DNA of 64,000 nucleotides. Origin: Dysidea avara. Taxonomy: Eukaryota; Porifera; Demospongiae; Dictyoceratida; Dysideidae. The DNA lies in the NCBI RefSeq assembly GCF_963678975.1, contig NC_089272.1, positions 60,834,574-60,898,573 on the forward strand, in the 5' to 3' direction. Each line of letters begins with the position of its first letter. The first letter of the stretch is position 1. The position numbers and the translations under genes are program-made. Below the pieces are notes generated by a model. That model was given only the letters and a program-made list of their open reading frames with translations, was not told the DNA's origin and did no database searches. Positions 10,825 to 22,065 of the stretch are shown piece by piece.

Positions 10825-13800
10825 TCAACATTTCTTTGATATGCGTGCTCGCTTTGGTAGTGGCTCATTAATATCTTCATTACTTAGTGAAGTGTCTTGT
10901 TTTCCTTTGCAACAGTTTCCTCCCATTGGAGCCCTGGCTACTGAGTTCACAACTCTCAGTGCTTGAGTGTTGTTGCAAAATTCTTTAGCATTTGGATTAT
11001 CATGTATACCACCACATTGTCTCTGTAGTCCAAAAAATCGTTCTAAAGGATCCTGACACAGCCGCTGACTTAAGAAAGATTTTACCCCAGGAATAGTGAA
11101 AATGTATTGAACCAGCTCTTTGAATGACATACCTATTAACAAAATAATTTATTTTAATATAACTTATGTACCCTTACAATCCATTCTAAGTCCAAGACGT
11201 GTTTCTCTGCTTAGTAGCATAAATGCTTTCTCTTCTTTACAGTAGCCAGATCGTTGGTCAACTGCTTCTTCCCAGTCTGTGAGGTACTGTTGGAATTCAT
11301 CCATGAACTGCATGTATGTCATAGAAACAATAGCTTATTATGTTATGTTCACATTTCAATTAACATACCACTAATCGGTCATCCTTTGCTGATTCATAAG
11401 GCTTTTGAAAATCTTTGCGAGTGTGTATACCTTCATAGTAGTTGTGTACATTCATTGCATCAAACCACTTATCGCACATCTCCACAAATCTAGCTGTTTC
11501 ATCTGCCTCTTCTCCAATACTTAATTTCATACCACTGGCAACACTTTGGCTCAATACCTAAATATAACATTGACTAGAAGAATAAAACATTGGCTGTACA
11601 ATTTTGTACTTGTGCAGCCAAGTCAACACGCATCTTAGAGAAAGATGTAAGCTTGATATGTTCCATCTTGATTTTGGGAATCAGTCTGACTCCCATACCT
11701 GGATCAGTATCTCTGCTATATAGCGTTGTTAGGTGTGACCATAAAATGCTTTTCCCATTATTCTACAGGAAGATTAGTCAACTTGTAAATGGCCTTGCAG
11801 AGTAATACTTACCCAAAGGTGGCGAGATTTTGACTCCCAGCAGTTCCGAATGGTTTTCATCAAATGAGGAGGATCGGAAAAAAAGTAAATGTAACGGTCT
11901 TCTTCAGTAAACGGATTTTTTGTCTTGTGCACAATCTCTTGGAATGGATTATGCATTTTCATAAACTTTTGGTTGATGGAGTTGCCATCCAGTGTTGCAG
12001 CAAGAACCTACATGCATAATGCATTACATGCTAATCAACAATACTTTAAATATCACCTTAAACCCACAAGTTTCTACCCTCCTCACTGCTTCCCAAAAAG
12101 GATCATAAAGTTGGTCTCCAGACAAGTTTGCACAAGGAAATTGTGCATATGGAAACTGCAGCTTGGTAAACAATCCTCGTACCATGATTACCAGCATTGA
12201 CTTGGCAAGTTGGGGCTTAGGTGGACTATCTGCCTTCAGTCTCCCTTCATATTGTAGCAAATGTGTATTGATATCCCCCAAATCTACAAAGCCAATCAGT
12301 TCTCCTGAGTGTTTGTCAAAGACCAAGTCTTCCTTGATGTGCATCTCATCCAACAGGAGTAAGACATGCTTATCTCTTGTTGGACAAGATTCTATGTTGG
12401 CAGCTTTCATCAGCATTCTGTCTACATCACTGGAAAATCCATTGCTGGTTTTACATAGTAAGTGTAATCCCTGAGTGTTCGTTGGGATGGAAGATGTATA
12501 CATCCTGTGTTCCTCATTGATTCATATGCACCCCCAGACCTATTAGAACAAGTACTCTTGTAGCAAAGATAACTTGTAGATTTACCTGTGCCTAATGTAA
12601 AGACACCAGCGTATTATCAAGGGATGCCAACGCATGGTACGAGCATCCGTTTTGCTGGCTGCTTCAAGTTGTTGCTTCCAAAATATATGCTTAAAGGAGT
12701 CCTCAGGCTCATTCTCAAGGAATTTTAGTCCTTCACTTGCAATAGTCTGTGAACACAATATGTATTTATTTGTGATATACATATACATTTAAACATACCT
12801 TGAAACCTTCATGGGTTTCTTCATCAAGGGTAATGCCATCAACCTCCACACTTGCAGCTATCTGTTCTTTAAGTTGTTTAATTCTGACTTTGGCTGCATG
12901 ATATTGTTTCTCCACTTCACCAAGTTGACTTACAAGAGTAGGTAGGGTCTGATGCCTGTTCAATTGTGAGTAGATGCTGAATTGAAATACTGCTATGTAC
13001 TTGTTACCTGTAGTTAGTATGGCTACTGGTACTTGCTTCAAGGTCAATGTTTTTGAAGCGATGCACTTGTGTTCTTAGATTCTTACGAAGTGTACTACAT
13101 TAAGTACAACGGTCATACCGGTTGGTGCTTGTAAGCAAGTAGTGGCAATCATTGTGATGAACAGAAGGCTCTATTGTATCTTCCAAATGCCCAGAACCTG
13201 GATCTTAATGAAAAAGTAAGTGATGGTGTACATGTAGTCAGTAATGCAATTTAGATTATTTAATTCTGTGGCACTGAGCTTGATGCTCAGCTTTGATGCA
13301 GGATACCAAAATATCAACAAACTTTTAATTTTCATGCTAATATACTCTAATAGAGAGGTCATGTATACCTCTTTAAAAGTTATATATAATAATAATTATT
13401 ATTATGTTGCTCCTTTGATTACAAGGTATGTAGAAACTGACAACCATACAGTCACCTAATTTCTAGAGTTATACTGGATTGAGTCACTTACTGGCAATTC
13501 CATGTAGTGTTGATAGCCGATACTGCCAACACTCAACAAAATCTTGATCAGGGTTGCCTACACAATACTTAGCAGCATCCAGAGTTTTAATTATTTCCAT
13601 TACTTTTGCTACATTGCTAATGGTATCTGGTAAAGAGCTAAGTAAGGGACAATTTGCTGCTGTGAGTTGATGATGCAGGTAGTGCACTGTCCACTTCAGT
13701 TCTGAATTGATACTTAAGCTCATCATTACACGGCCACACAATGCTTCACTTGTAGACAACTGTTGAACCTCCAACTTACAAAGAGTCAGTGGATCTGCAG

Positions 13801-14047
13801 TGGCTATCTTCCAAGATGGTTGTAAGTATGTGAAGAAAGGAGAACTCATCAGTGTAGTTATTCGAGAATGCAAAACATCACTAGACGCAACTGGTCTGGT
13901 AGCATATATGTCAAGGGGAAGTGGTACTGGTGCTTCATGAATCACCACTTCTGAAGGCTGGCTATTACATTCTCTCTTCTTCTTCATAGCCTTCTTCCTT
14001 TCTTCATTCTTACGGTGTGCACTAAGTCGAAACCTTCTGCCACCCAT
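10825..14047 (-). pseudogene. P/THAP9-type transposase, multi-exon, inactivated
   Basis: Read on the minus strand, exon-sized segments are joined by plausible GT/AG sites. They are: a basic N-terminus MGGRRFRLSAHRKNEERKKA (14047-13492); a segment with CTxCSTLRKNLR containing one nonsense codon (about 13208-13015); a coiled coil (VEKQYHAAKVRIKQLKEQIA, about 12955-12800); MRWHPLIIRWCLYIR; DEMHIKEDLVFDKHSGELIG (about 12350), typical of the P-element RNase H-like core; FFSDPPHLMKTIRNCW (about 11870); and QDPLERFFGLQRQCGG (about 11040), the P/THAP9 C-terminal signature. A frameshift near 12445 and the nonsense codon show inactivation. The N-terminus shows no canonical THAP C2CH finger. Family assignment rests on the core and C-terminal motifs. 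Confidence 0.85.
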
Positions 14048-14775
14048 TCTTCTGCAAAAGAGTCATTCAACAAGTTAGCCTGAATGATAGCTATATGCCA
14101 TGCAGTGGTGACAATAAAAATCCACATTGTTTATGCTTTACATACTATACCTAGCCTAACACGTGATGTAGTGTACAAACGCTATGCAAAAGTAGAGCAT
14201 TTAAGCAGCCCAACACATTCAAGTATTGGTCTCTACGAAGTTTAGAATAAGAGAATCCCCCCCCCCCCCACAAAATCAGGTGGTGAGACAACCCAAATTT
14301 TAAGATGTCTTACTGAATAACTTGTAAACCTCTATATTTACAGCAGCATTTTATGCAGCATGCAAAATAACACTCAGAGAGTAGTTAAACGCGTTAATTA
14401 CCGTCTATGTAGAGTGTGTAGTAGAGCGACTCTACCCCCACAAAACGTTTGTCTCGAAGCCATAAACATTACGTTAACATTTTCGACGTAACTAACCACA
14501 CACTGTGCGGTTTTGTGACATAAGTATCTAACATACCAGCTATACAGTTCCTGCGGTAGCAATAGAGCGACACGAGATACGACACAAGACGAAACCTGTT
14601 ACACCAGCGTAGCAACAAAGTTCTCTTTCCAAAAGGAGGGAAACTAACCGCGAAAACTTCGCATTACACGGATAGAAAGTGGTAGAAAGTATTAGACTAT
14701 TGGGTGCACGTGAGCCGTTTCCAATCCCGTTTACGCCCTCTATTATCTCTGGCGTAAACGCCCTCTATTATCTCT

Positions 14776-14832
14776 GGTCGAATACCCGAAAATATAAGAG
14801 TCATCCAAAGCAGATCTGGGAGACGGAGTAGC
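14776..14832 (+). promoter_or_regulatory. Core promoter block of kinase B
   Basis: GGTCGAATACCCGAAAATAT is followed by AAGAGTCATCCAAAGCAGAT and the start codon at 14833. The block is nearly identical in kinase C and recognisable in kinase A. The TATA-like AAAATATAAG lies about 40 bp before the ATG. The P-like element ends immediately before this block. Confidence 0.6.
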
Positions 14833-15747
14833 ATGGACCGAATAAGTAATATGGAAGAATCACTGCGAAAATGTTCGCTTGAGGGTGTCACACCCACTGG
14901 TAAAGAGTTAGGAAGCGGTGCTTATGGAAAAGTATATAAAGTACTGTATTGTGGAATTTCGTATGCTGCGAAAGAGATTCATAGTTTATTGATAGAATAC
15001 ACCGATAATGCTACAGTAAAAGTCGATTTTTTGACAGAGTGCTGTCATCACAGTCAATTTCGCCATCCAAACATCGTTCAGTTTATTGGTGTCTACTGGC
15101 GTACTGCTTACAGCCCTTTACCAGCATTGGTGATGGAAAAGATGGATTACACTCTAAGGGCATTGGTAGAAAGAAGCCCATCCTTCCCCCTACATAAAGT
15201 GCTATCTATTCTCCATGATGTATCACTGGGTGTGTGGTACCTGCATTGTCATGACCCTCCTTTTATACATCGTGACCTGACGCCAAATAATGTTTTTGTG
15301 AACACTACTTCACTGGTGGCTAAAATTTCTGACTTTGCAGCAATGAGAGTGGCATCACCATACAGCCATGACAGAGATGATATGACCACAGTACCAGGCA
15401 CACCAGACTTCATGGCACCTGAAGCATTTTCTCAACGACTACCATATGGCCTACCATTGGATGTCTTTAGCTATGGTGGCGTAGCTCTTTTTACAATTGC
15501 TGGTGAATGGCCTAGTCCAACTGATCAACAGGTAATAGATCCCAAAACCAATAGCTGGGTGATGGTGAGTGAAGTTGAACGTCGTAAGAAGTACTTGAAT
15601 AAGATAAGAGGAGATGTTGTTGTTTTAAGAATACTAGTGGAGGAGTGTCTGCATGATAATCGCAATATGAGGCCAACCATGGAAAACATATCTACTAGAA
15701 TAAAGGAAATAAAAGAAGATTATGTGAGACGACATCCAGATGTTGAG
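14833..15747 (+). CDS. Kinase B exon 1: N-terminal kinase-like domain (DFA)
   Basis: The exon runs from ATG 14833 (a second in-frame ATG follows at codon 7) to a phase-0 donor GAG|GTAAGC at 15747/15748, giving 305 codons. The domain is TKL-like: GSGAYGKVYKV glycine loop, AAKEI lysine, HRDLTPNN catalytic loop, DFA in place of DFG, GTPDFMAPEAF activation-segment end, then DVFSYGGVALF and a helical C-lobe ending YVRRHPDVE. Only the DFG glycine is replaced, so nucleotide binding is plausible and catalysis uncertain. Unspliced reading would end at VSTYVIHYSYMV. Exon 2 at 20974 continues in the same phase, giving a predicted two-kinase protein. No signal peptide is seen, so it is probably cytoplasmic. 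Confidence 0.85.
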
Positions 15748-15794
15748 GTAAGCACATACGTAATTCACTATAGCTACATGGTGTAGCTACCAAA

Positions 15795-16683
15795 GTAGGG
15801 GTAAGTAGAATTCGAGGAGAACAGGATGGAAACGGAAAGCGGGAACAGAAACAACTCACAGAAAACACCTGATAAAGGTCATCAAGCAATTATACAGGTT
15901 GGACAGGTCAAATTTTACTACGCAATGTTTCTTTGCAACATTATTTAGACCTTTTATCTAAAGCAATCGAAACACTCTAATAGAGCAGTCACCTGCATTA
16001 AAAACTCTAATAGAGTAGTCAAATATATTTTGCTATATAGCTATCCCACCAGTGACCCACATTGATGGGCTTCAAACATTAGGCATATAGACTAGCTAAG
16101 TCATCAACATTGAAAGCTAGCTAATCCTTTGAAACCATATAATATAATAATATGTTTAATATAAATATTTATACTGATATGAAAACTGAGATTCACAAAG
16201 TACTGTTGGGAGCATGCATGCAGCACTGGTATGCTTGTCAAGCTGAAGTGGCTCCAAGAGGAGTCCCAATGACTGCTCATATAGTCTTTAGTTTCCTCAT
16301 TGGAGCTATGCACCCACACATCCTTCAGCTACTACATACCCATCATGCTATAATGGTTTAAATTTTATGGTTTCAAGGGGGTAGCTAACTTTCAATGTCG
16401 ATGACTTAGCTAGTCTATATACCTAATCTATGATAGCTATATCCTCTGGTGGGATAGGTAGCAAAACATTTTTTGACTGCTCTATTAGAGTATTTACTAC
16501 AGGTGACTGTTCTATTAGAGTGTTTCAATCGTTTTAGTGGAAGAATCCAACAATGCTGCAAAGAAGCATTGTGTCGTAAAATCCAACCTTTATAATGGCA
16601 TGATGACCTTTATCAGACATTTTCCGCTGGTTGTTTCCGCTTTCCGTTCCCGTTTTCCTAGAATTCTACTTACCCCCAAAGTA
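15795..16683. mobile_element. Long-armed fold-back element in the kinase B intron
   Basis: The two halves are inverted repeats of each other over roughly 390 bp per arm. GGGTAAGTAGAATTC near 15799 pairs with GAATTCTACTTACCC near 16661, and CATTGAAAGCTAGCTA near 16108 pairs with TAGCTAACTTTCAATG near 16382. Copies of the CTCTAATAGAG motif lie in both arms. There is no coding capacity; the short frames shared with the second copy are not genes. The second copy is at 40711-41592. Confidence 0.75.
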
Positions 16684-16737
16684 GGTCCCCCCTAGTAATG
16701 AATTCTGCCCAAAATAAACTATCATAAAAACATCATA

Positions 16738-17340
16738 TGTGACCCAGTCTGGGAAAACCGGTCTTATTGCGTATTTAAAAGTATTGAGAAATGACGGTTT
16801 TAAGTATTTAGTGTGTTGTAGCTCACCAATGGTTAAAGCTATGTGTACCAAATTTCCTTATACCAAATCCTTACCTTCCAGAGCATCAAACTACAAGTAG
16901 CCAACAGCTAAGTTTCCTGCCATTTAGCTAGTTTTAACCAAGGTTAGTTTTAACCAAGGTTGACTGTATCAGGCGAGTTCCAAATGGGGTGGGTGGCAAA
17001 GGCCCAGAGCCTGTTTAAAAATTTGAAGAGGGAGACATGGGGTTGAATTAAGCTAAGTTATGGTCTCAAAACTGACTTAAATGAAAGGAAATTTACAACA
17101 CAGGTCTTCATACAACACCAACAGAGCTACGTATACAGCCACATATAGCCATCCCAAGGCTCCATTAAGGCCCCACACCGCACATACGGATTGCCACCGG
17201 GCTTGAAAAAAGCAGACTGCTCAAGCCCACCTGATTTTGATTGTGAAATTTGATAGTTTATTCACGTAGTTTTGTGTTCTTGGTGAAAATCAAATCTGCT
17301 GACATAGGCGTTAAGACCAGTTTTCCCAGATCCAGTCACA
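16738..17340. mobile_element. TA-flanked MITE starting TGTGAC (603 bp)
   Basis: Terminal repeats of about 30 bp (TGTGACCCAGTCTGGGAAAA and the inverse TTTTCCCAGATCCAGTCACA) are flanked by TA at 16736-16737 and 17341-17342. The uninterrupted site is preserved in the related intron piece of kinase A at about 6585-6600. TA duplication suggests mobilisation by a Tc1/mariner-type transposase. Confidence 0.8.
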
Positions 17341-18109
17341 TATGCAATGAAAATTGCTTTTATGGAATAGTCTTAGTGCATCTCTGGTGTTAAAAAGAAG
17401 GAAACACAGACAGCCGGATATATTAAATTATTTAAACACCAAAACCAGGACTTTGGTCTGCCAAACTGCTTGCCTGCCTGCCAGATCACAGTCACAAGGC
17501 TAGAGGCCAAATGAAGCAACTGTTTATATCTGTAAATTACTGTGGTTGTTTATGGGTTATGCAATTTAAAGCTTAGCATTATAATTATGAAAAGTTCCAG
17601 CCACATTTGCTTTGCTTTAAAGTTTTATTAATGTAGGTTAGAGAAATATATATAGACTGATAAAATTGTGGGGTTGAGATACTATATAGAGCAGTCACCA
17701 CAGGGTAAAAAGTGCACAGAAATACATTACCGGGGTTTTAATCAGGATCCTTAATCACTGATCCACTGCTATCATGGCTGTTTGTCTCTACCCAGAAGAG
17801 GTCAGAAGGTATTATGTTAATTGCATATTTTAGCTTGAAATTTCACGTGAGCTTTAATAGTCGTAATACAAAATCTATCAAACAATGGGGCTTATCAAAT
17901 ATTTAGATTGTGCTTTGTATGAACATTAAGGTAATGTACAGGTAGTTTGTTTTGTAAAAGCCCCCAGATTTCAAGGCAAAAATTATATAACTCGATTTGA
18001 TGCGTATCTTCCAGGTATGTACCCTACTCTAGTTTAAAATTCCTAATTTTTCCTTATACTTGTATATGTATATACTAGTGCAATAAAATTATTAATTTAA
18101 AAATGAAGT

Positions 18110-18693
18110 AGGGTTCCAGCAATAAAAGTAGTGAAGCAAGAGATGATGATACAATAACTATGAGGGAAAATCCCTAGCTACTTGGCATTGTAGCAATGTG
18201 GGAAACTCCCTACTCAGCATTGTAGGAGTAATGCTACAGTAGGGATTTTCCCACTTTGTTATAATGCCATGTAGCTAAGAAATTTCCCAGTGCTGAGCGA
18301 TTGTGACATTTCATAGATGGTATGGTATTGTCAACTTGATTGACTAAATTATTGGCATACCTTAGCTTGATGCTATTTTAGACCTACAGTAATAGATTTA
18401 GACACAGAAATAACCTTAAAAATTTTCAGTCAATGACAGAATTGTGTTGAAAGCCAATTGTATGTTTACTGCAGTACATATCCATTATGTGCTGCAAGTA
18501 GACTTCTTCACACAAGGTACTTCACACACAAGGTAGCTACTAAAAGACTTGTGTTTTAGAATTCATGGTATTTGCAGTAGTTAAAAAATTTGGACAGTAT
18601 CAAAAAGTTTGACTAAAAATATTGTCATATTACTCAGCACTACTCATAGCTACCATCATCTCTTGTTTCATTATCTTTCATCACTGGAACCCT
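18110..18693. mobile_element. Inverted-repeat element starting AGGGTTCCAG
   Basis: The ends AGGGTTCCAGCAATAAAAGT and the inverse of CATCACTGGAACCCT extend as inverted repeats for about 45 bp, through AAGCAAGAGATGATG and CATCATCTCTTGTTTC. A second, inner palindrome built on GGGAAAATCCC occupies about 18169-18292. It is non-coding. Confidence 0.65.
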
Positions 18694-19309
18694 TTAATTT
18701 TTTATTGTCAACTTTCTTCGTTAGAGCATAGCTATGAAATACATGTGTGGCTATGACTGCTGTATTAGAGTATCTTGATCTCGCCACTCAGTTATGGAGT
18801 AGATCAAACTAGTGGGCATGGCACAATTCCTTGTTTTCCATTGAGCTAGATCATTGTCATGGCATGCTCTGATCATTTAAGGTAGCATGGCAATTGTTTT
18901 AAAAGCACAGCTTAGCTGCTACCCAAAAAGTTAAACTCCTCAAATAGTTTTGTGGCATCTAAATACGTTCCTTCAAGGAAAGTGTTGATACAAAAAATTA
19001 TTCTCTTGTGTGGTTTCCAGAAGACGAGCATATAATTGAAGATAAAAGGAATGTCAAAGCGCAGAAGGCAGACATTCATAGGAACTACAAAAGGCACATC
19101 CCACCAGTGAGTTTGTTAATATGGTGGCTACGCACTGCTTTGTTTGGTCTCTAGCCTTGCAACTGGCAGGCATGCAGATATTTCAAGTTACTGCATTTAA
19201 AAAATTTTTTCAATATCCAGGCACCTGTAAGTGTTTTCTTTCTTTAATGCTGTAATTGATGCTGAATGGAAGTTTTGCCACATATGATGTTTTTCATGAT
19301 CAGTTTTTT

Positions 19310-19311
<2 letters not shown>

Positions 19312-19388
<77 letters not shown>
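19312..19388 (+). repeat. (CA)n microsatellite
   Basis: About 38 CA units in the kinase B intron; the second copy at 44175-44264 is longer. Confidence 0.95.
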
Positions 19389-19392
<4 letters not shown>

Positions 19393-19669
19393 AAAAAAAA
19401 CACATAGATCTGACAGACCCCACAGATCTGAGAAGCAAGCACTGAAAATTCTGTCAGTATGAGCAGGATATTGCAATTCTGGCAGCTTGATCAAACAATG
19501 GATTAATGGTAACTTGCATGCATGAGATAGGTTGGTCAGTGTCACAGGTGTATGCCCTGAGCAACCAATCTCAATTGTAACAAGCTGGGCATACAGGCCA
19601 GTACATCAGTGTTCATAGAATGAAATACCTAAGTACAAAGAACTTACACAGCAAAGCAGTACGTTAAGA

Positions 19670-20262
19670 AACACAAGCGATTAAACCATGCCAACTAATC
19701 AGCACGTGCCAGTTCTATTTTACTAAGAGTGAGTTCTTATCCTCCACCCATCATCTGGAACAATCAGTTGAACTCAAACACATGAGAAACAAATGTACCG
19801 GGAGGTACAGAAAATCCAGCAACACGTACTAAATAAATTATTAGCACTAATGCACTATCATGAATAAGTGAACACCTTGTGTTATCAGCAAAAAGAACTG
19901 GGAAGTCCATGATGTGTGCATTGTACATATTGCAGTTGGTGAAAAGGCACATCTCGGGATGAAGTGACCTCGAACAGTGAGGAAATCAAGCCCATAGCTA
20001 TGTCCATTGTCAAGTTATGCTTGGCTGAAGGCATCAGTTAATCAGAATAAAATTCTGTTAAATAGAAAATTTTGTAAATTCCATAGAAACTTTTTGGAAG
20101 GGTTTGGGGTTGGTCTGAAGACATTTTGGGCTTGGCTGTGCTTAACTAATACTGCCAAATTGTCGTGAAGGGAAATTGAGGTTAGTTTAGGGTGATATAT
20201 TGGGCTGGAAAAGCCCAGTTTTGCAAGATCCCTACTATACAGTACTGCCGTACTGTATGATA
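19670..20262. repeat. Dispersed repeat, intronic copy
   Basis: This stretch recurs in the duplicate (44575-45172) and, as a diverged reverse complement, at 32505-33160. The best conserved stretch surrounds GAAGGGAAATTGAGG, GCTGGAAAAGCCCAGTT and ATCCCTACTATACAGTACT near 20170-20245. No terminal repeats are obvious, and short minus-strand frames in it are not supported. Confidence 0.6.
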
Positions 20263-20730
20263 CACATGGCAACAGCAACAGCTAGAATCATGAATCGTCA
20301 ACTCACCTTGTGACCCTTTTCTCTCTCCACTCCATGTTGGTGTTGATTTGCAGGTAACATGTCATGGTTTCTTGTGCTGACTATAGTCATATCCATATTT
20401 TCCATAAAAACTTGGATGTCGCTTCAGCCTGACAGATGCTTTTTGACATACTGCAGTATTTACAAATGACGTAATTACCTTTGTCCTCCCTTTGTTCCCC
20501 ATTTCTTTTTGCTGATAGCGCAAGGTGTCAATTTGTGGTAGCGCATCTGTGGCTTCCCTATGTACGTATTGGAGAATCATCTGTATTTTCCATAGTGACT
20601 GGATTGATTGCAGGGTTGTTTTTCATACTGTTCTTCATTTGTAATGCTGTGGAACAGGCTGAACATGTAACTGAAAATGATGCATAATTGCTATTTCACT
20701 ATTGAGTAATTGATAGTAATGAAACAAATT

Positions 20731-20789
20731 AAGGGAGGTCTCCTACACCTGCAGATTTACTATATCTGAAGGTGTAGGTGACCTCCCTT
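20731..20789. repeat. Short hairpin upstream of kinase exon 2
   Basis: AAGGGAGGTCTCCTACACCT pairs with AGGTGTAGGTGACCTCCCTT around a loop of roughly 12 bp. It lies about 185 bp before the exon 2 acceptor and is retained in the duplicate (45630-45688). It may be a tiny MITE; an RNA structure near the acceptor is possible but unproven. Confidence 0.7.
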
Positions 20790-20973
20790 GTTTTATATGA
20801 CCCATAATTGAATTTAATATTCCCTTGACTTGTTACTTTACATTCTATGATTCCTCCTCCAAATAAACTTTCCCTTCTACATCTTATACATGTTAACTTA
20901 TCGGTTAGTTTTATCATTGGTGTATACCTCTTAATGATTAATCTATGGTTATTTCTGTTTTAATGTGGTATAG

Positions 20974-22065
20974 AATGCAGCAGAAAGGAACAGTCAACAT
21001 TTTCAAGAGCAGTTACAACAGAAAGATCAGCAATTAAGTCAGAAAGACCGGCAAATACATCAAAAAGACCAAGAGCTGCATCAAAGAAATCAGGAAATTC
21101 GCCAAAAGACCCAAGATGTGCAACAGAAAGATCAACAGATACAACAGAAAGATCAACAGATACAGCAAAAAGATCAAGAAATTTTCCAGTTGAATCAACA
21201 AATGCACCGACAACTGTTTGAAAAAGATCAGCAAATTCACCAACTACAGCAAAGCAACCGCAGTTTGCCTCAGTCACTTAATCAGCAGTCTGAGTCAACA
21301 GACTGGGTCATACAAAGACGTGAAATAACAATCCTTGAAAAAACTTTGGGCAAAGGGGGGTGGGGTGCAGTAACAGAAGCTATGTTCCGTGGTTGCAAAG
21401 TGGCTGCCAAGTGTCTTCATAATGAGATAATATCACCCTACAATTTGGGTCTGTTTAGCCGGGAAATGAATATGGCTGCCAGATGTCGTCATCCTAACAT
21501 ATTACAATTTATTGGTGCCACTAATCAGGGACTTCCCATTATTGTCACTGAGTTGATGCACACCAGTCTTAGAAAGATCTTAGAACAAGGTCAACTCAAC
21601 AGCAACCAAATTATTCCAATTTCACTGGGTGTGGCTTATGGACTGAACTACCTGCACAGGAACACTCCTGCAATCCTTCATCGTGATGTCAGCAGTGCTA
21701 ATGTGCTCCTCAATCCTTTACCCAACAACCAGTGGCACCCCAAGCTGTCTGATTTTGGCTCTACCAATTTTGTGCGAGCTAGTAGTACCATCAATGCTGG
21801 TAACCCAACCTATGCATCACCTGAAGCCAACCAAGGTCAACACTCTACTGCAATGGATGTGTTCAGCTATGGTGTTCTTATGTTTGAAATGTGTTCTAGA
21901 GAGTTGCCTGCTACACCACCAAAACAATCACACCTGCATCAGGTGAGATGGGGAGCTACTGAGAATATGCTGAGAAATCCAATTTGGAGTTGCCTTGCCG
22001 TAGACGTTCAGAGGAGACCTGATATGGATTATGTGATAAACGACTTACTCCGTATTAGGCAATGA
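20974..22065 (+). CDS. Kinase B exon 2: coiled coil plus active-looking TKL kinase domain
   Basis: The AG acceptor (TATAG before 20974) is in phase 0 with exon 1. The 363 residues begin NAAERNSQHFQEQLQQKD. About 85 residues of Gln/Lys/Asp heptads (QQKDQQI repeated, Ile/Leu every seventh position) predict a coiled coil for oligomerisation. The kinase domain follows: GKGGWGAV loop, AAKCL lysine, REMNM alpha-C glutamate, HRDVSSAN catalytic loop, DFGSTNF, SPEA, DVFSYGVLMFEM, and RRPDM near the end. All canonical catalytic residues are present. Exons 1 and 2 together give about 667 residues with an N-terminal degenerate and a C-terminal intact kinase domain. Additional exons inside the intron cannot be excluded. 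TGA stop at 22063-22065. Confidence 0.88.
   Translation, partial: NAAERNSQHFQEQLQQKDQQLSQKDRQIHQKDQELHQRNQEIRQKTQDVQQKDQQIQQKDQQIQQKDQEIFQLNQQMHRQLFEKDQQIHQLQQSNRSLPQSLNQQSESTDWVIQRREITILEKTLGKGGWGAVTEAMFRGCKVAAKCLHNEIISPYNLGLFSREMNMAARCRHPNILQFIGATNQGLPIIVTELMHTSLRKILEQGQLNSNQIIPISLGVAYGLNYLHRNTPAILHRDVSSANVLLNPLPNNQWHPKLSDFGSTNFVRASSTINAGNPTYASPEANQGQHSTAMDVFSYGVLMFEMCSRELPATPPKQSHLHQVRWGATENMLRNPIWSCLAVDVQRRPDMDYVINDLLRIRQ

Larger units (their letters stand above)
9180..14775. mobile_element. P-element-like DNA transposon with two convergent genes
   Basis: The left end is CATAGATAATAGAGGGCGTA; the right end is its inverse, with the outermost 25 or so bases duplicated in tandem (about 14722-14775). 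GGTCGAAT flanks both ends (9172-9179 and 14776-14783), an 8-bp target duplication as in P elements (7 bp if one G belongs to the terminus). The minus-strand gene is a P/THAP9-type transposase and the plus-strand gene an accessory protein. Both carry stops or frameshifts, so this copy is dead. Kinase C retains the unoccupied site, so the insertion followed the duplication or struck only this paralogue. Confidence 0.85.

Noticed and set aside
16104..16361. Overlapping frames on both strands present in both duplicate copies
   Set aside because: Presence in both copies follows from the segmental duplication. They sit in the loop region of a fold-back element and show no splice or family evidence.
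19244..19545. Cys/Val and His/Thr repeat frames (also 44108-44366, 59481-59918, 60605-60853)
   Set aside because: They are CA/GT microsatellite translations on both strands.
20042..20278. Minus-strand small protein frame
   Set aside because: It falls in a dispersed repeat found in inverted form at 32505-33160, where the frame is not preserved.
21118..22065. Kinase B exon 2 as an independent gene starting near 21118
   Set aside because: There is no suitable ATG at that position. The frame stays open upstream to the AG acceptor at 20973 and joins exon 1 in phase, so an internal exon fits better.
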